DNA of 12,263 bases from Victivallales bacterium (GTDB taxonomy: Bacteria; Verrucomicrobiota; Lentisphaeria; Oligosphaerales; Lenti-02): the NCBI GenBank assembly GCA_018648945.1, contig JABGQJ010000175.1, forward strand, positions 1-12,263, read 5' to 3'. A program made the position numbers and the translations under genes. This document shows, piece after piece, positions 6,369-12,263 of the stretch (positions within the stretch are counted from its first letter, which is position 1; the number at the start of each line of letters is the position of its first letter). The notes below the pieces were generated by a model. That model saw only the letters and a list, made by a program, of their open reading frames with translations, was not told the DNA's origin and did no database searches.

Positions 6369-7670
6369 TCAGAGCCGCCCATCGACCTGATCGCGGGGCA
6401 GGCGGTTCTTGATGTCGTAGACCACGGCGCCGCCGCTCCGGAAGGGAACCAAGTCCAGCGACTGGAACTGGCGATGCGGTACGGCCAGGACAACCGCATC
6501 CACCTTGCCAGCCAAGCCCTCGGCCGCCTTCTGGTCGGAGAGCAACTCGATGCCATACGCACTGCGGACCTCTTGGGGGTCGGCCCAGGGATCGTACACG
6601 CTGAGCTGGCAGCCATACTCGACAAGCTCGTCGACCACATCGACCACGCGCGAGTTCCGGATGTCCGGGCAGTCCTCCTTGAACGTGATGCCCAGCAGGA
6701 GCAACCGGGATCCCCGAACGGGATGCCCGCTGTGGATGAGCAACTTGATGATCTGCGACGCCACGTAGCGCCCCATGCCGTCATTCGTGCGCCGGCCCGC
6801 GAGGATGATCTGGGGATGGTGCCCCAATTGCTGCGCCTTGTGGGTCAGGTAGAAGGGATCGACGCCGATGCAATGCCCGCCAACCAGACCGGGGGTGAAG
6901 CGGAGGAAATTCCACTTGGTGCCAGCGGCGGCGAGCACGTCGTGCGTGTCGATCCCCATCCGGTCGAAGATCATCGCCAGTTCGTTGACGAAGGCGATGT
7001 TGATGTCACGTTGGCAGTTCTCGATGATCTTGGCGGCTTCGGCCACCGCAATCGAGGCTGCCAGATGGGTGCCTGCGGTGACGATCGAGCGGTAGAGCGC
7101 ATCAACGACGATGGCCGCTTCCGGAGTGGAGCCACTGGTCACCTTGGTGATCGTCGTCAACCGGTGCTCGTGATCCCCGGGGTTGATCCGCTCCGGGCTG
7201 TAGCCACAAAAGAAATCACGATTGAACACCAAGCCGCTCTCATGTTCGAGGACGGGCGCGCAATCCTCCTCGGTGCAGCCAGGGTAGACGGTGCTCTCGT
7301 AGATGACCAGAGCGCCGGGCCCCATGGCCTGGCCGACCGCCCGGCTGGCGCTCAACAGCGGCCGCAGATCGGGGCGCTTGGCCGAATCGATGGGAGTGGG
7401 CACGGTGATGATGTAGATGTCTGCCCCGGGCAAGTCGGCGGGATCGCAGGAGAACCGCAGCTTGGCGGCCTTGCCCAGTTGCTCCTCCGTCGTCTCCAGG
7501 GTGCGGTCGCGCCCCTTGCGCAGTTCGCGAATGCGCTGTTGCTTGATGTCGAAGCCAAGGGTCTGCTGCTGGCAGCCAAACTCCACGGCCAGGGGCAACC
7601 CCACGTAGCCCATGCCGACGATGGCCAACTTGGCGCTTCCGGATTCTATCTTCGCTGCGAGTTGCTGCAT
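6369..7670 (-). CDS. Nucleotide-sugar 6-dehydrogenase, WbpA/TviB type
   Basis: A 433-aa cytosolic enzyme of the UDP-glucose/GDP-mannose dehydrogenase superfamily, which oxidises C6 of a nucleotide sugar to a uronate in two NAD-dependent steps. Visible are the Rossmann motif IVGMGYVGLPLAVEF (17-31), ITVPTPID (88-95), YESTVYPG (124-131), GYSPERINPGD (156-166), EAAKIIEN with Lys213, NINIAFVNE-like helix (223-230), GGHCIGVDPFYLTHKA with catalytic Cys267, and ITFKEDCPDIRNSRVVDVV (328-346). The SPERINPGD and FKEDCPDIRNS wording fits UDP-HexNAc dehydrogenases (WbpA/TviB) better than UDP-glucose dehydrogenase; substrate choice remains inference. AGGT lies seven bases before the ATG. It is divergent from the SDR gene and ends 29 bases from the convergent miaA stop. 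The product would feed capsule, O-antigen or exopolysaccharide synthesis. Confidence 0.9.
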   Translation of the reverse strand: MQQLAAKIESGSAKLAIVGMGYVGLPLAVEFGCQQQTLGFDIKQQRIRELRKGRDRTLETTEEQLGKAAKLRFSCDPADLPGADIYIITVPTPIDSAKRPDLRPLLSASRAVGQAMGPGALVIYESTVYPGCTEEDCAPVLEHESGLVFNRDFFCGYSPERINPGDHEHRLTTITKVTSGSTPEAAIVVDALYRSIVTAGTHLAASIAVAEAAKIIENCQRDINIAFVNELAMIFDRMGIDTHDVLAAAGTKWNFLRFTPGLVGGHCIGVDPFYLTHKAQQLGHHPQIILAGRRTNDGMGRYVASQIIKLLIHSGHPVRGSRLLLLGITFKEDCPDIRNSRVVDVVDELVEYGCQLSVYDPWADPQEVRSAYGIELLSDQKAAEGLAGKVDAVVLAVPHRQFQSLDLVPFRSGGAVVYDIKNRLPRDQVDGRL

Positions 7671-7708
7671 AGAACAAACCTGCTCCGGATGACGGAGTCG
7701 CCTACCAT
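7646..7708 (-). other. Possible 20-codon upstream ORF overlapping the dehydrogenase start
   Basis: An ATG at 7708-7706 has a strong ribosome site (GAGAGGGG, seven bases before it). Its frame, MVGDSVIRSRFVLCSNSQRR, stops at 7648-7646 and is out of frame with the dehydrogenase, whose ATG at 7670 lies inside it. The predicted transcript would begin near 7731, just upstream of this ribosome site. It may be a regulatory leader, or chance. Confidence 0.3.
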
Positions 7709-7737
7709 GGTGGATCCCCTCTCACGACACAGCCACC

Positions 7738-7766
7738 AATATAGCCTGTGCGGAGGGGCTTTCGAC
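7738..7766 (-). promoter_or_regulatory. Candidate promoter for the dehydrogenase gene
   Basis: On the minus strand TATATT (7743-7738) lies 17 bases after a weak -35, GTCGAA (7766-7761). It predicts a start near 7731 and a leader of about 60 bases. The -10 is good, the -35 poor. Confidence 0.35.
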
Positions 7767-7782
7767 CGGGCGTGTCCCCGGT
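7765..7782. promoter_or_regulatory. Dyad midway between two divergent promoters, possible shared operator
   Basis: ACCGGG (7765-7770) and CCCGGT (7777-7782) are a perfect 6-bp inverted repeat around CGTGTC. Its centre at 7773.5 is about 30 bases from the inner edge of each -10 (7743 on the minus strand, 7806 on the plus strand) and touches both -35 positions. A repressor bound here could control both directions. No regulator gene is in the window. Confidence 0.35.
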
Positions 7783-7811
7783 GTGGCAGGGAGCGGAGCC
7801 AACGATATAGT
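7783..7811 (+). promoter_or_regulatory. Candidate promoter for the SDR/beta-helix pair
   Basis: GTGGCA at 7783-7788 and TATAGT at 7806-7811 are 17 bases apart and predict a start near 7818, about 40 bases before the ATG at 7857. The -10 matches the one before the CpXC gene. Confidence 0.4.
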
Positions 7812-7856
7812 AGGCGGCTGTACGAGCGACTCACAGACTTTCCCCAGGAAGCAGCC

Positions 7857-8882
7857 ATGACACATCTCCCCGACCGCCTCGAATCCGTGGAGCAGCTCGA
7901 CGACCTGCTCAGCACCCCCTCACCTGCTCTGATCGAGAGCTTCAAGCAACTCGCGGGGGACGTGATCATCGTCGGCGCGAATGGCAAGATTGGGCCGTCA
8001 CTGGCCCGCATGGCCAAGCGCGCGGTGGACGCCTCCGGCGTGTCACGCCGGGTGCTGGCGGTGGACCTGAACGCGATGCCCGAGCTGGCAGCGGCAGGGC
8101 TGGAGACGATCCAGTGCAACATGCTCGACCAGGAAGACGTGGCAAAACTGCCGAAGGTGGCCAACGTAATGTACATGGTGGGCCGCAAGTTCGGCTCCAC
8201 CGGCAGCGAATCCATGACCTGGGGGGTCAATGGCATCGCAGCGTACCATGCTGCGCGTCACTTCCGGGGCTCGCGCATGGCCGCCTTTTCGACCGGTTGC
8301 GTATACCCGGTGATGGACATCGCCAGCGGCGGCGCCACCGAACAGACGCCAGTCGCGCCCGTAGGCGAGTACGCCATGTCCTGCGTGGCCCGGGAACGGA
8401 TGCTCGACTTCTTCGCCGACCAGGGCGAGCTTGATGTCGTGCACGTGCGCCTGAACTACGCGGTGGAATGCCGCTACGGCGTGCTGTTCGACCTGGCCTC
8501 AAGTGTCCTGAACGGCGAGCCCATCGACATCACCACCGGCTATGCCAACGTGATCTGGCAGGGCGACTGCTGCGATCGGGCCCTGCGTTCCTTCGCTCTC
8601 GCAAGCAACCCGGCCACGATCCTGAATGTCACGGGCCCCGAGATGTTCTCGATCCGCCAGGTGGCCGCCCAGATGGGCGAGATCATGGGCAAGGAGGTGA
8701 CCTTTGCCGGTGAGGAGAATGGCCGTGGCTACCTGAACAATGCCAGCTACGCCAACGGCATCTTCGGCAATCCATCGGTGCCCCTGTCCCGGGTGGTCCA
8801 GTGGGTGGCGCAATGGGTCCAGGCCGGCGGTGCCGACCTCGGCAAGCCTACTCACTTCGAGACCCAGGACGGCAAATACTAG
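7857..8882 (+). CDS. SDR-fold NAD-dependent epimerase/dehydratase-like protein
   Basis: A 341-aa protein with an extended-SDR fold. VIIVGANGKIGPSLA (36-50) is the nucleotide-binding GxxGxxG site and VLAVDLN (66-72) the second strand ending in the acidic ribose-binding residue. FSTGCVYP (144-151) is the STxxVY strand carrying the active-site Ser/Thr. The catalytic YxxxK is changed: EYAMSCVARERML (171-183) has Tyr172 but Cys176 in place of Lys. Later segments ANVIWQGDCCDRALRSF (230-246) and LNVTGPEMFSIRQVA (256-270) match the usual substrate half. AGGAAG lies five bases before the ATG. It is followed after 16 bases by the secreted beta-helix gene. Family members act on nucleotide sugars; without the Lys, catalysis may differ. 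The substrate is unknown. Confidence 0.82.
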   Translation: MTHLPDRLESVEQLDDLLSTPSPALIESFKQLAGDVIIVGANGKIGPSLARMAKRAVDASGVSRRVLAVDLNAMPELAAAGLETIQCNMLDQEDVAKLPKVANVMYMVGRKFGSTGSESMTWGVNGIAAYHAARHFRGSRMAAFSTGCVYPVMDIASGGATEQTPVAPVGEYAMSCVARERMLDFFADQGELDVVHVRLNYAVECRYGVLFDLASSVLNGEPIDITTGYANVIWQGDCCDRALRSFALASNPATILNVTGPEMFSIRQVAAQMGEIMGKEVTFAGEENGRGYLNNASYANGIFGNPSVPLSRVVQWVAQWVQAGGADLGKPTHFETQDGKY

Positions 8883-8898
8883 CCGACCGGAGCCCCCC

Positions 8899-10449
8899 AT
8901 GCGCTGCGTCTCCCTGCTTGTGACATTCCTGCTCGGCAACACGCTTGCCCAGGAGGCCGGCCCCTGGCGGTCGGCGCTGTACCCGACCGACTGGACCCCG
9001 AAGCACTCCCTGCCGGACGCCCGTTTCCTGCACGATTTCTCCTACGCCGGCTACCGATCCGGAGCCAAACTGCCGAAGGTGGCAGGGCCGGAGTTCGTCG
9101 TGCAGGGGGTGGACGCGACGGGCGCGACGGACGTGACGGCAGCCCTGCAGAAGGCCATCGACGACGCCGGTGCCAAGGGCGGTGGCGTGGTGCGCCTACC
9201 GGCCGGGCTCTACCGCTGCGACGGCACTCTGACGATCCGCACGTCCGGGGTCGTGCTGCGCGGCGACGGGCCGGACAAGACGAAGCTCTTCTTCAACAGC
9301 GTGCCCAAACGCGGCTGGAGCAATCACCTCAGTATCGCCGCCAGAGCCCAGAACGGCACAGAGGCGAAGCTCGCGCGCGATGCTGCGAACCGTTCGTTCT
9401 TCGTGGAAGTGACCAAGGGCGAGGCCTTGAAGGCGGGCCAGGAGATCAGCATCGGCTGGACCATCACGCCGGAGTTCGTGGCAGAGCACGGCATGACTGG
9501 GACCTGGAAGTCCTTCAACGGCAAGTGGCGGCCGATCTTCCTGCGCACCATCACACGCATCGACCGGGAGCAGACGCCCGTGCGGGTGTATCTCGACGTC
9601 CCGCTGCGCTACCCCGCGCAGATCCGCGATGGAGCCAGCGTGCGCCTGCTCAAAGGCTATGTATCCGAGTGCGGCATCGAGGATCTGGGCATCGCCAACG
9701 CGGTCTCCTGGAAGGCGGCCTGGAGCCGCGCCGGGGTGCACGCCATCGGCCTGGCTGGGGCGCGCGACTGCTGGGTGCGCAATGTCCGCTCCTTCCCCTC
9801 GCCCCATCCGGAAGCCAAGAGCTACCACCTGCAGAATGGCGGCATCATCGTCGCCCAATCGCGCTTCGTGACGATCGCGGAATGCGACCTGCGCAAGGCT
9901 CAGAATCGTGGTGGCGGGGGTGCGGGCTATCTGTTCGAGATTACCCGATCCAACGAGATCCTGACTCGCGACTGCGTGGGCATCGCCGGGCGGCACAACT
10001 TTATCCAGAACTGGGACTTCGGCGCCAGCGGCCTGGTTTGGCTGCGCTGCCGCAGCGCGAACAGCCGGTCCTACAAGAACATCCTGGACCCGATCGGCTG
10101 GCCAGCCTACTGCGAATTCCACCACTCCCTGGCCATGGGCTGCCTGATCGATTCCTGCCAGCTGGACGACGGCTGGTTCGGCGGCAACCGCCACAACTGG
10201 AGCTCCGGCGCGGGCAACACGGTGACCCAGACCGTCTACTGGAACACGACGGGCAAAGGCAAGATTACCTCCTGGCAGGACGGGCACGGCTACATCATCG
10301 GCACGCGCGGCGTAAAGGTGGAGACATCCCTGAAGTCCAAATACGGACGACACACGGCGCCCGAGGACACGCGCGAAGGCATTGGTGCCGGCGCCACGCT
10401 CCGCCCCGTCTCCCTCTACGAGGACCAGCGGCAGCGACGGATCAAGTAG
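8899..10449 (+). CDS. Secreted right-handed beta-helix protein, pectate-lyase-3 type
   Basis: A 516-aa protein. A short signal peptide (MRCVSLLVTFLLGNTLA, cut after Ala17) marks it for export. The segment DATGATDVTAALQKAIDDAG (72-91), then GGGVVRLPAGLYRCDGTLTI and VVLRGDG (118-124), is the start of a pectate-lyase-superfamily beta-helix as in polysaccharide lyases, GH28-like and epimerase proteins. The following 250 residues show loose coil repeats rich in C, N and W (ECGIEDLGI, ARDCWVRNV, ECDLRKA, TRDCVGIAG, WLRCRSANS). The C-terminal part (about 405-490) has many Trp and His residues and may form the binding groove. I cannot assign catalytic residues, so lyase, hydrolase or binding role is open. 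GGAG is six bases before the ATG. Its stop region overlaps folB on the other strand by eight bases. Confidence 0.8.
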   Translation: MRCVSLLVTFLLGNTLAQEAGPWRSALYPTDWTPKHSLPDARFLHDFSYAGYRSGAKLPKVAGPEFVVQGVDATGATDVTAALQKAIDDAGAKGGGVVRLPAGLYRCDGTLTIRTSGVVLRGDGPDKTKLFFNSVPKRGWSNHLSIAARAQNGTEAKLARDAANRSFFVEVTKGEALKAGQEISIGWTITPEFVAEHGMTGTWKSFNGKWRPIFLRTITRIDREQTPVRVYLDVPLRYPAQIRDGASVRLLKGYVSECGIEDLGIANAVSWKAAWSRAGVHAIGLAGARDCWVRNVRSFPSPHPEAKSYHLQNGGIIVAQSRFVTIAECDLRKAQNRGGGGAGYLFEITRSNEILTRDCVGIAGRHNFIQNWDFGASGLVWLRCRSANSRSYKNILDPIGWPAYCEFHHSLAMGCLIDSCQLDDGWFGGNRHNWSSGAGNTVTQTVYWNTTGKGKITSWQDGHGYIIGTRGVKVETSLKSKYGRHTAPEDTREGIGAGATLRPVSLYEDQRQRRIK

Positions 10450-10819
10450 CAGGCGGCTCGGCGAAGTCGACCCGCGTGCGGGATATGTCCACGGCCACCG
10501 TCCGCGCGAAACGCAAGGCCCCCGGCTTCTCCAAGCGGATATCCGCCTGTTCCACGCGGGGATCGCCCAGGCAAAGGCGCGCCACTTCGTGGGCCAGCGT
10601 CTCGATCAGCTGGAAGGACGAGCCTTCCACCAGCTCTCGCACGGCCACCTTCACGGCCTTGTAATTGATCGTGTCCTCGATATCATCGGTGCGGCCCGCC
10701 TGGCGCAGATCGGCATGCAGCACGATGCGGAGATTGACATCCTGCTGCTTGATCCGCTCTTCGGGATTGACCCCCACGATGCAGCGCAGGAAGAGGTCCT
10801 CGATGATGATGCGGTCCAC
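10442..10819 (-). CDS. folB: Dihydroneopterin aldolase
   Basis: A 125-aa protein of normal FolB length. The enzyme converts 7,8-dihydroneopterin to 6-hydroxymethyl-dihydropterin plus glycolaldehyde in folate synthesis, as a cytosolic oligomer. Motifs seen are IEDLFLRCIVGVNPEER (6-22, with the conserved Glu), INYKAV (51-56, Tyr53), FQLIETLAHEVA (69-80) and IRLEKPGALR (94-103, with the catalytic Lys98). It starts with GTG at 10819, preceded by AGGAGAG at a five-base spacing; no ATG in frame gives a complete N-terminus. It lies 17 bases after the lpxL stop, with its ribosome site inside that gap, so it is the last gene of the minus-strand operon. Its end overlaps the convergent beta-helix gene. 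Confidence 0.92.
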   Translation of the reverse strand: MDRIIIEDLFLRCIVGVNPEERIKQQDVNLRIVLHADLRQAGRTDDIEDTINYKAVKVAVRELVEGSSFQLIETLAHEVARLCLGDPRVEQADIRLEKPGALRFARTVAVDISRTRVDFAEPPAT

Positions 10820-10836
10820 GGCAACTCTCCTGTGCC

Positions 10837-11829
10837 CTATCTCGACCGGTCGTCGTAGGGCCGTGCGTAGAACGGGTATTTGGCTTGCAGGGCTTTGTCC
10901 GCCTGTGCCGGCAGATAGCGCCAGCGCTTGTAGCACCAAATGTACTGCTCGGGGTAGGCCCGAATCAAGCGCTCGTTCGCGTGGGCCAGTTCCTGGAGCA
11001 GTTCCTGATCGCTGGCGAACTCCCGCGCGTCGCGGGAAATCAGCTCGGTCACCATGCGATAGCGCCCGCCTTCGCGCACACACGCCGCCGCCACCAGCGG
11101 CAAATGGAGCCGCCGGGCCAGCACCGAGGGAGCCCGAGTCATGGTCACCGGGAGGCCAAAGAAATCCACGAAGGCGCCGCCCTCGTCCGTTCTCGTGTTC
11201 TGGTCCATGATCAGCACCAGAATCCGCCCGTCCCGAGCGGCCTGGCGCAGGCCCGCCACCGCGCCGTCCGAGGGGATGATCTGCAGACCGTGCGTCTCTC
11301 GGGCAGCTGTAACGCGCGCATCGATGGCGCCATTGCGCAGCGGGTGCGCCACTGCCGAGGCCCTCAGGCCCCAGAACGACCCCGCCAAGCCAAGCAGCTC
11401 CCAGCTCCCCAGATGCGGCATGACCGCCACCCCCGGCTGTCCGGCGGCAGCCAGTTCCGGCAAGAGGCCGGAGCTCGCAATCGAGTCCAGGTCCACCCAT
11501 TCGGCCACCCGCTCGGGGGCGCGCATCACCCGCAGGAACTCGATCCCATTCCGGGCCATGTGGTAGAAGCTGGCCCGGGCGATGGCCTGCCGTTCCTCAC
11601 GCGTCTTCTCAGGAAAGGCAAGGGCCAGATTGGCCCTCACCGTGCGCCGCATCTGCGGCGAGGCAAGGCGCATTGCCCAGGCTGCCAGCCGCGCCAGACG
11701 ATCTGCGCCGCCTTCGCCCAACCAGCCAGCCAGCCGCAACCCCAAGCCAAAGGCGGCAGCGGTTACCGGGTCCATGAACCGGCGGCGAAGCTCCTTCAAC
11801 TTCTTTCTTGTGCTCCACTGCGCCGTCAT
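10837..11829 (-). CDS. lpxL: Lipid A late acyltransferase, LpxL/HtrB family
   Basis: A 330-aa inner-membrane-associated acyltransferase that adds a secondary acyl chain to lipid A or a related glycolipid. The catalytic HxxxxE motif is HLGSWE (His139-Glu144), preceded by VAVMPH. Further family marks are RRTVRANLALAFPE (61-74), ASFYHMARNGIEFLR (86-100), IMDQN (207-211) with GAFVDFFGLPVTMTRAPSVLAR (218-239), the acyl-donor region, and ERLIRAYPEQYIWCYKRWR (286-304). A hydrophobic N-terminal stretch (about 23-40) may anchor it. The ATG overlaps the stop of the preceding gene as ATGA and has no separate ribosome site. Other possibilities are lpxM/lpxP-like paralogues or a phospholipid-type acyltransferase of the same fold. 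Confidence 0.87.
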   Translation of the reverse strand: MTAQWSTRKKLKELRRRFMDPVTAAAFGLGLRLAGWLGEGGADRLARLAAWAMRLASPQMRRTVRANLALAFPEKTREERQAIARASFYHMARNGIEFLRVMRAPERVAEWVDLDSIASSGLLPELAAAGQPGVAVMPHLGSWELLGLAGSFWGLRASAVAHPLRNGAIDARVTAARETHGLQIIPSDGAVAGLRQAARDGRILVLIMDQNTRTDEGGAFVDFFGLPVTMTRAPSVLARRLHLPLVAAACVREGGRYRMVTELISRDAREFASDQELLQELAHANERLIRAYPEQYIWCYKRWRYLPAQADKALQAKYPFYARPYDDRSR

Positions 11830-12161
11830 GCCCGAGGGGGTTTCCCCTGCACCAACAGCAGCAGATAGCGGCCCTCATCCAGCCGAATCGCCCCCACCAG
11901 ATCGAAACCGGCGGCCCAGCGCTCCGACAGGCAGGTGCTCACCCCCGCCACCGATTCATCCTCCCACGGGGCCAGCACATACGCCTCCGCCGCCTCGTCC
12001 GCCACCGGCAGCAGATACACGAACACGCGATCCTTGAACTGCGCGATGCCGCGCACGCGGAACGCACCACCCGTCCCGCGGCAGGCATGATTCACCCGCT
12101 CGGCTACGGCCACATGGTCGTGCCAAAGCTCCTGGAGACTGAGGACTAAGGTTCGATGCAT
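11826..12161 (-). CDS. Hypothetical protein, 111 aa, coupled to lpxL
   Basis: I do not recognise the family. The protein is soluble, with a DHVAVAERVNHACR helix near 15-28 and alternating strands (GAFRVRGIAQF, RVFVYLLPV, RYLLLLVQG). It has no signal peptide or membrane helix. That it is a real gene is supported by the ATGA overlap with lpxL and by normal codon use. The ATG at 12161 is preferred over an in-frame TTG at 12170, because that TTG would directly abut the weak AGG. A job in envelope lipid synthesis is only guilt by association. Confidence 0.65.
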   Translation of the reverse strand: MHRTLVLSLQELWHDHVAVAERVNHACRGTGGAFRVRGIAQFKDRVFVYLLPVADEAAEAYVLAPWEDESVAGVSTCLSERWAAGFDLVGAIRLDEGRYLLLLVQGKPPRA

Positions 12162-12208
12162 GAGTGCCAACCTGGTTCTGTGGACCGCCTTTCAGCCCGC
12201 CTCCCTAC

Positions 12209-12237
12209 CATATACGGTCCCCCGCCCATTTGGAAAC
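12209..12237 (-). promoter_or_regulatory. Candidate promoter for the 111-aa gene, lpxL and folB
   Basis: On the minus strand TATATG (12214-12209) lies 17 bases after GTTTCC (12237-12232), or 16 after TTTCCA. The -35 is poor. The stretch 12162-12263 otherwise holds no gene start that I can support. Confidence 0.3.
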
Positions 12238-12239
12238 CG

Positions 12240-12263
12240 CCCCACCACCCCCGCGCCCTCCCC
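12240..12263 (-). other. G-quadruplex-like motif at the right edge
   Basis: The minus strand has four G runs (GGGG, GGG, GGGGG, GGGG) with loops of one, three and four bases, which meets the G3+N1-7 pattern. It is directly upstream of the weak promoter candidate and is cut by the window end. In GC-rich DNA such runs arise by chance. Confidence 0.3.

Noticed and set aside
6474..7856. A long plus-strand N-terminal extension of the SDR gene across the dehydrogenase
   Set aside because: It is antisense to a clear dehydrogenase and the SDR gene has its own ribosome site and ATG at 7857; the joined frame is chance.
10843..10852. Perfect palindrome CGACCGGTCG near the end of lpxL
   Set aside because: It lies in coding sequence (DDRSR), is only 10 bases long, and has no neighbouring regulatory signal.
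10820..11500. A 352-codon minus frame fusing upstream sequence to folB
   Set aside because: The upstream part is an out-of-frame copy of lpxL; folB has a GTG with a good ribosome site at 10819.

Overview
The window is GC-rich bacterial chromosome with short gaps, same-strand runs and Shine-Dalgarno starts. A lipid A-type late acyltransferase (lpxL) and lipoprotein signal peptidase point to a Gram-negative (diderm) cell. A zinc-finger dksA-like gene directly before lspA, a bacterial SUI1/eIF1 homologue, a CpXC protein and a secreted beta-helix protein together recall the PVC group (Kiritimatiellota, Lentisphaerota or Planctomycetota). That placement is inference; there is no rRNA or marker tree. 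I see no tRNA, rRNA, CRISPR array, insertion sequence, integrase or phage gene.

Layout. (1) Positions 1-1253, minus strand: a two-part Rid/chorismatase-like protein, followed by the first 25 codons of another gene that runs off the left edge. (2) 1435-6339, plus strand: an unknown 137-aa protein, a PfkB-fold protein lacking the catalytic Asp, a CpXC zinc protein plus SUI1 pair, and then dksA-like, lspA and miaA in a tight run behind an extended -10 promoter. (3) 6369-7670, minus strand: a nucleotide-sugar dehydrogenase of the WbpA/TviB type. (4) 7857-10449, plus strand: an SDR-fold protein and a secreted right-handed beta-helix protein, 16 bases apart. (5) 10442-12161, minus strand: an unknown 111-aa protein, lpxL and folB, coupled by an ATGA overlap and a 17-base gap.

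How they work together. dksA-lspA-miaA is core gene expression, envelope and tRNA modification. The dehydrogenase and the divergent SDR/beta-helix pair look like a sugar-nucleotide and polysaccharide locus. The two transcription units face away from each other, with a 6-bp dyad midway between their candidate -10 elements, so shared control is plausible. lpxL joins this envelope theme.

There is no obvious defence system or new multi-gene machine. The most unusual points are key-residue losses in three recognisable folds (MiaA Walker A Gly to Trp, PfkB catalytic Asp to Ala, SDR YxxxK Lys to Cys), the divergent promoter with its central dyad, and two small upstream reading frames with good ribosome sites that overlap the starts of the dehydrogenase and of lspA.
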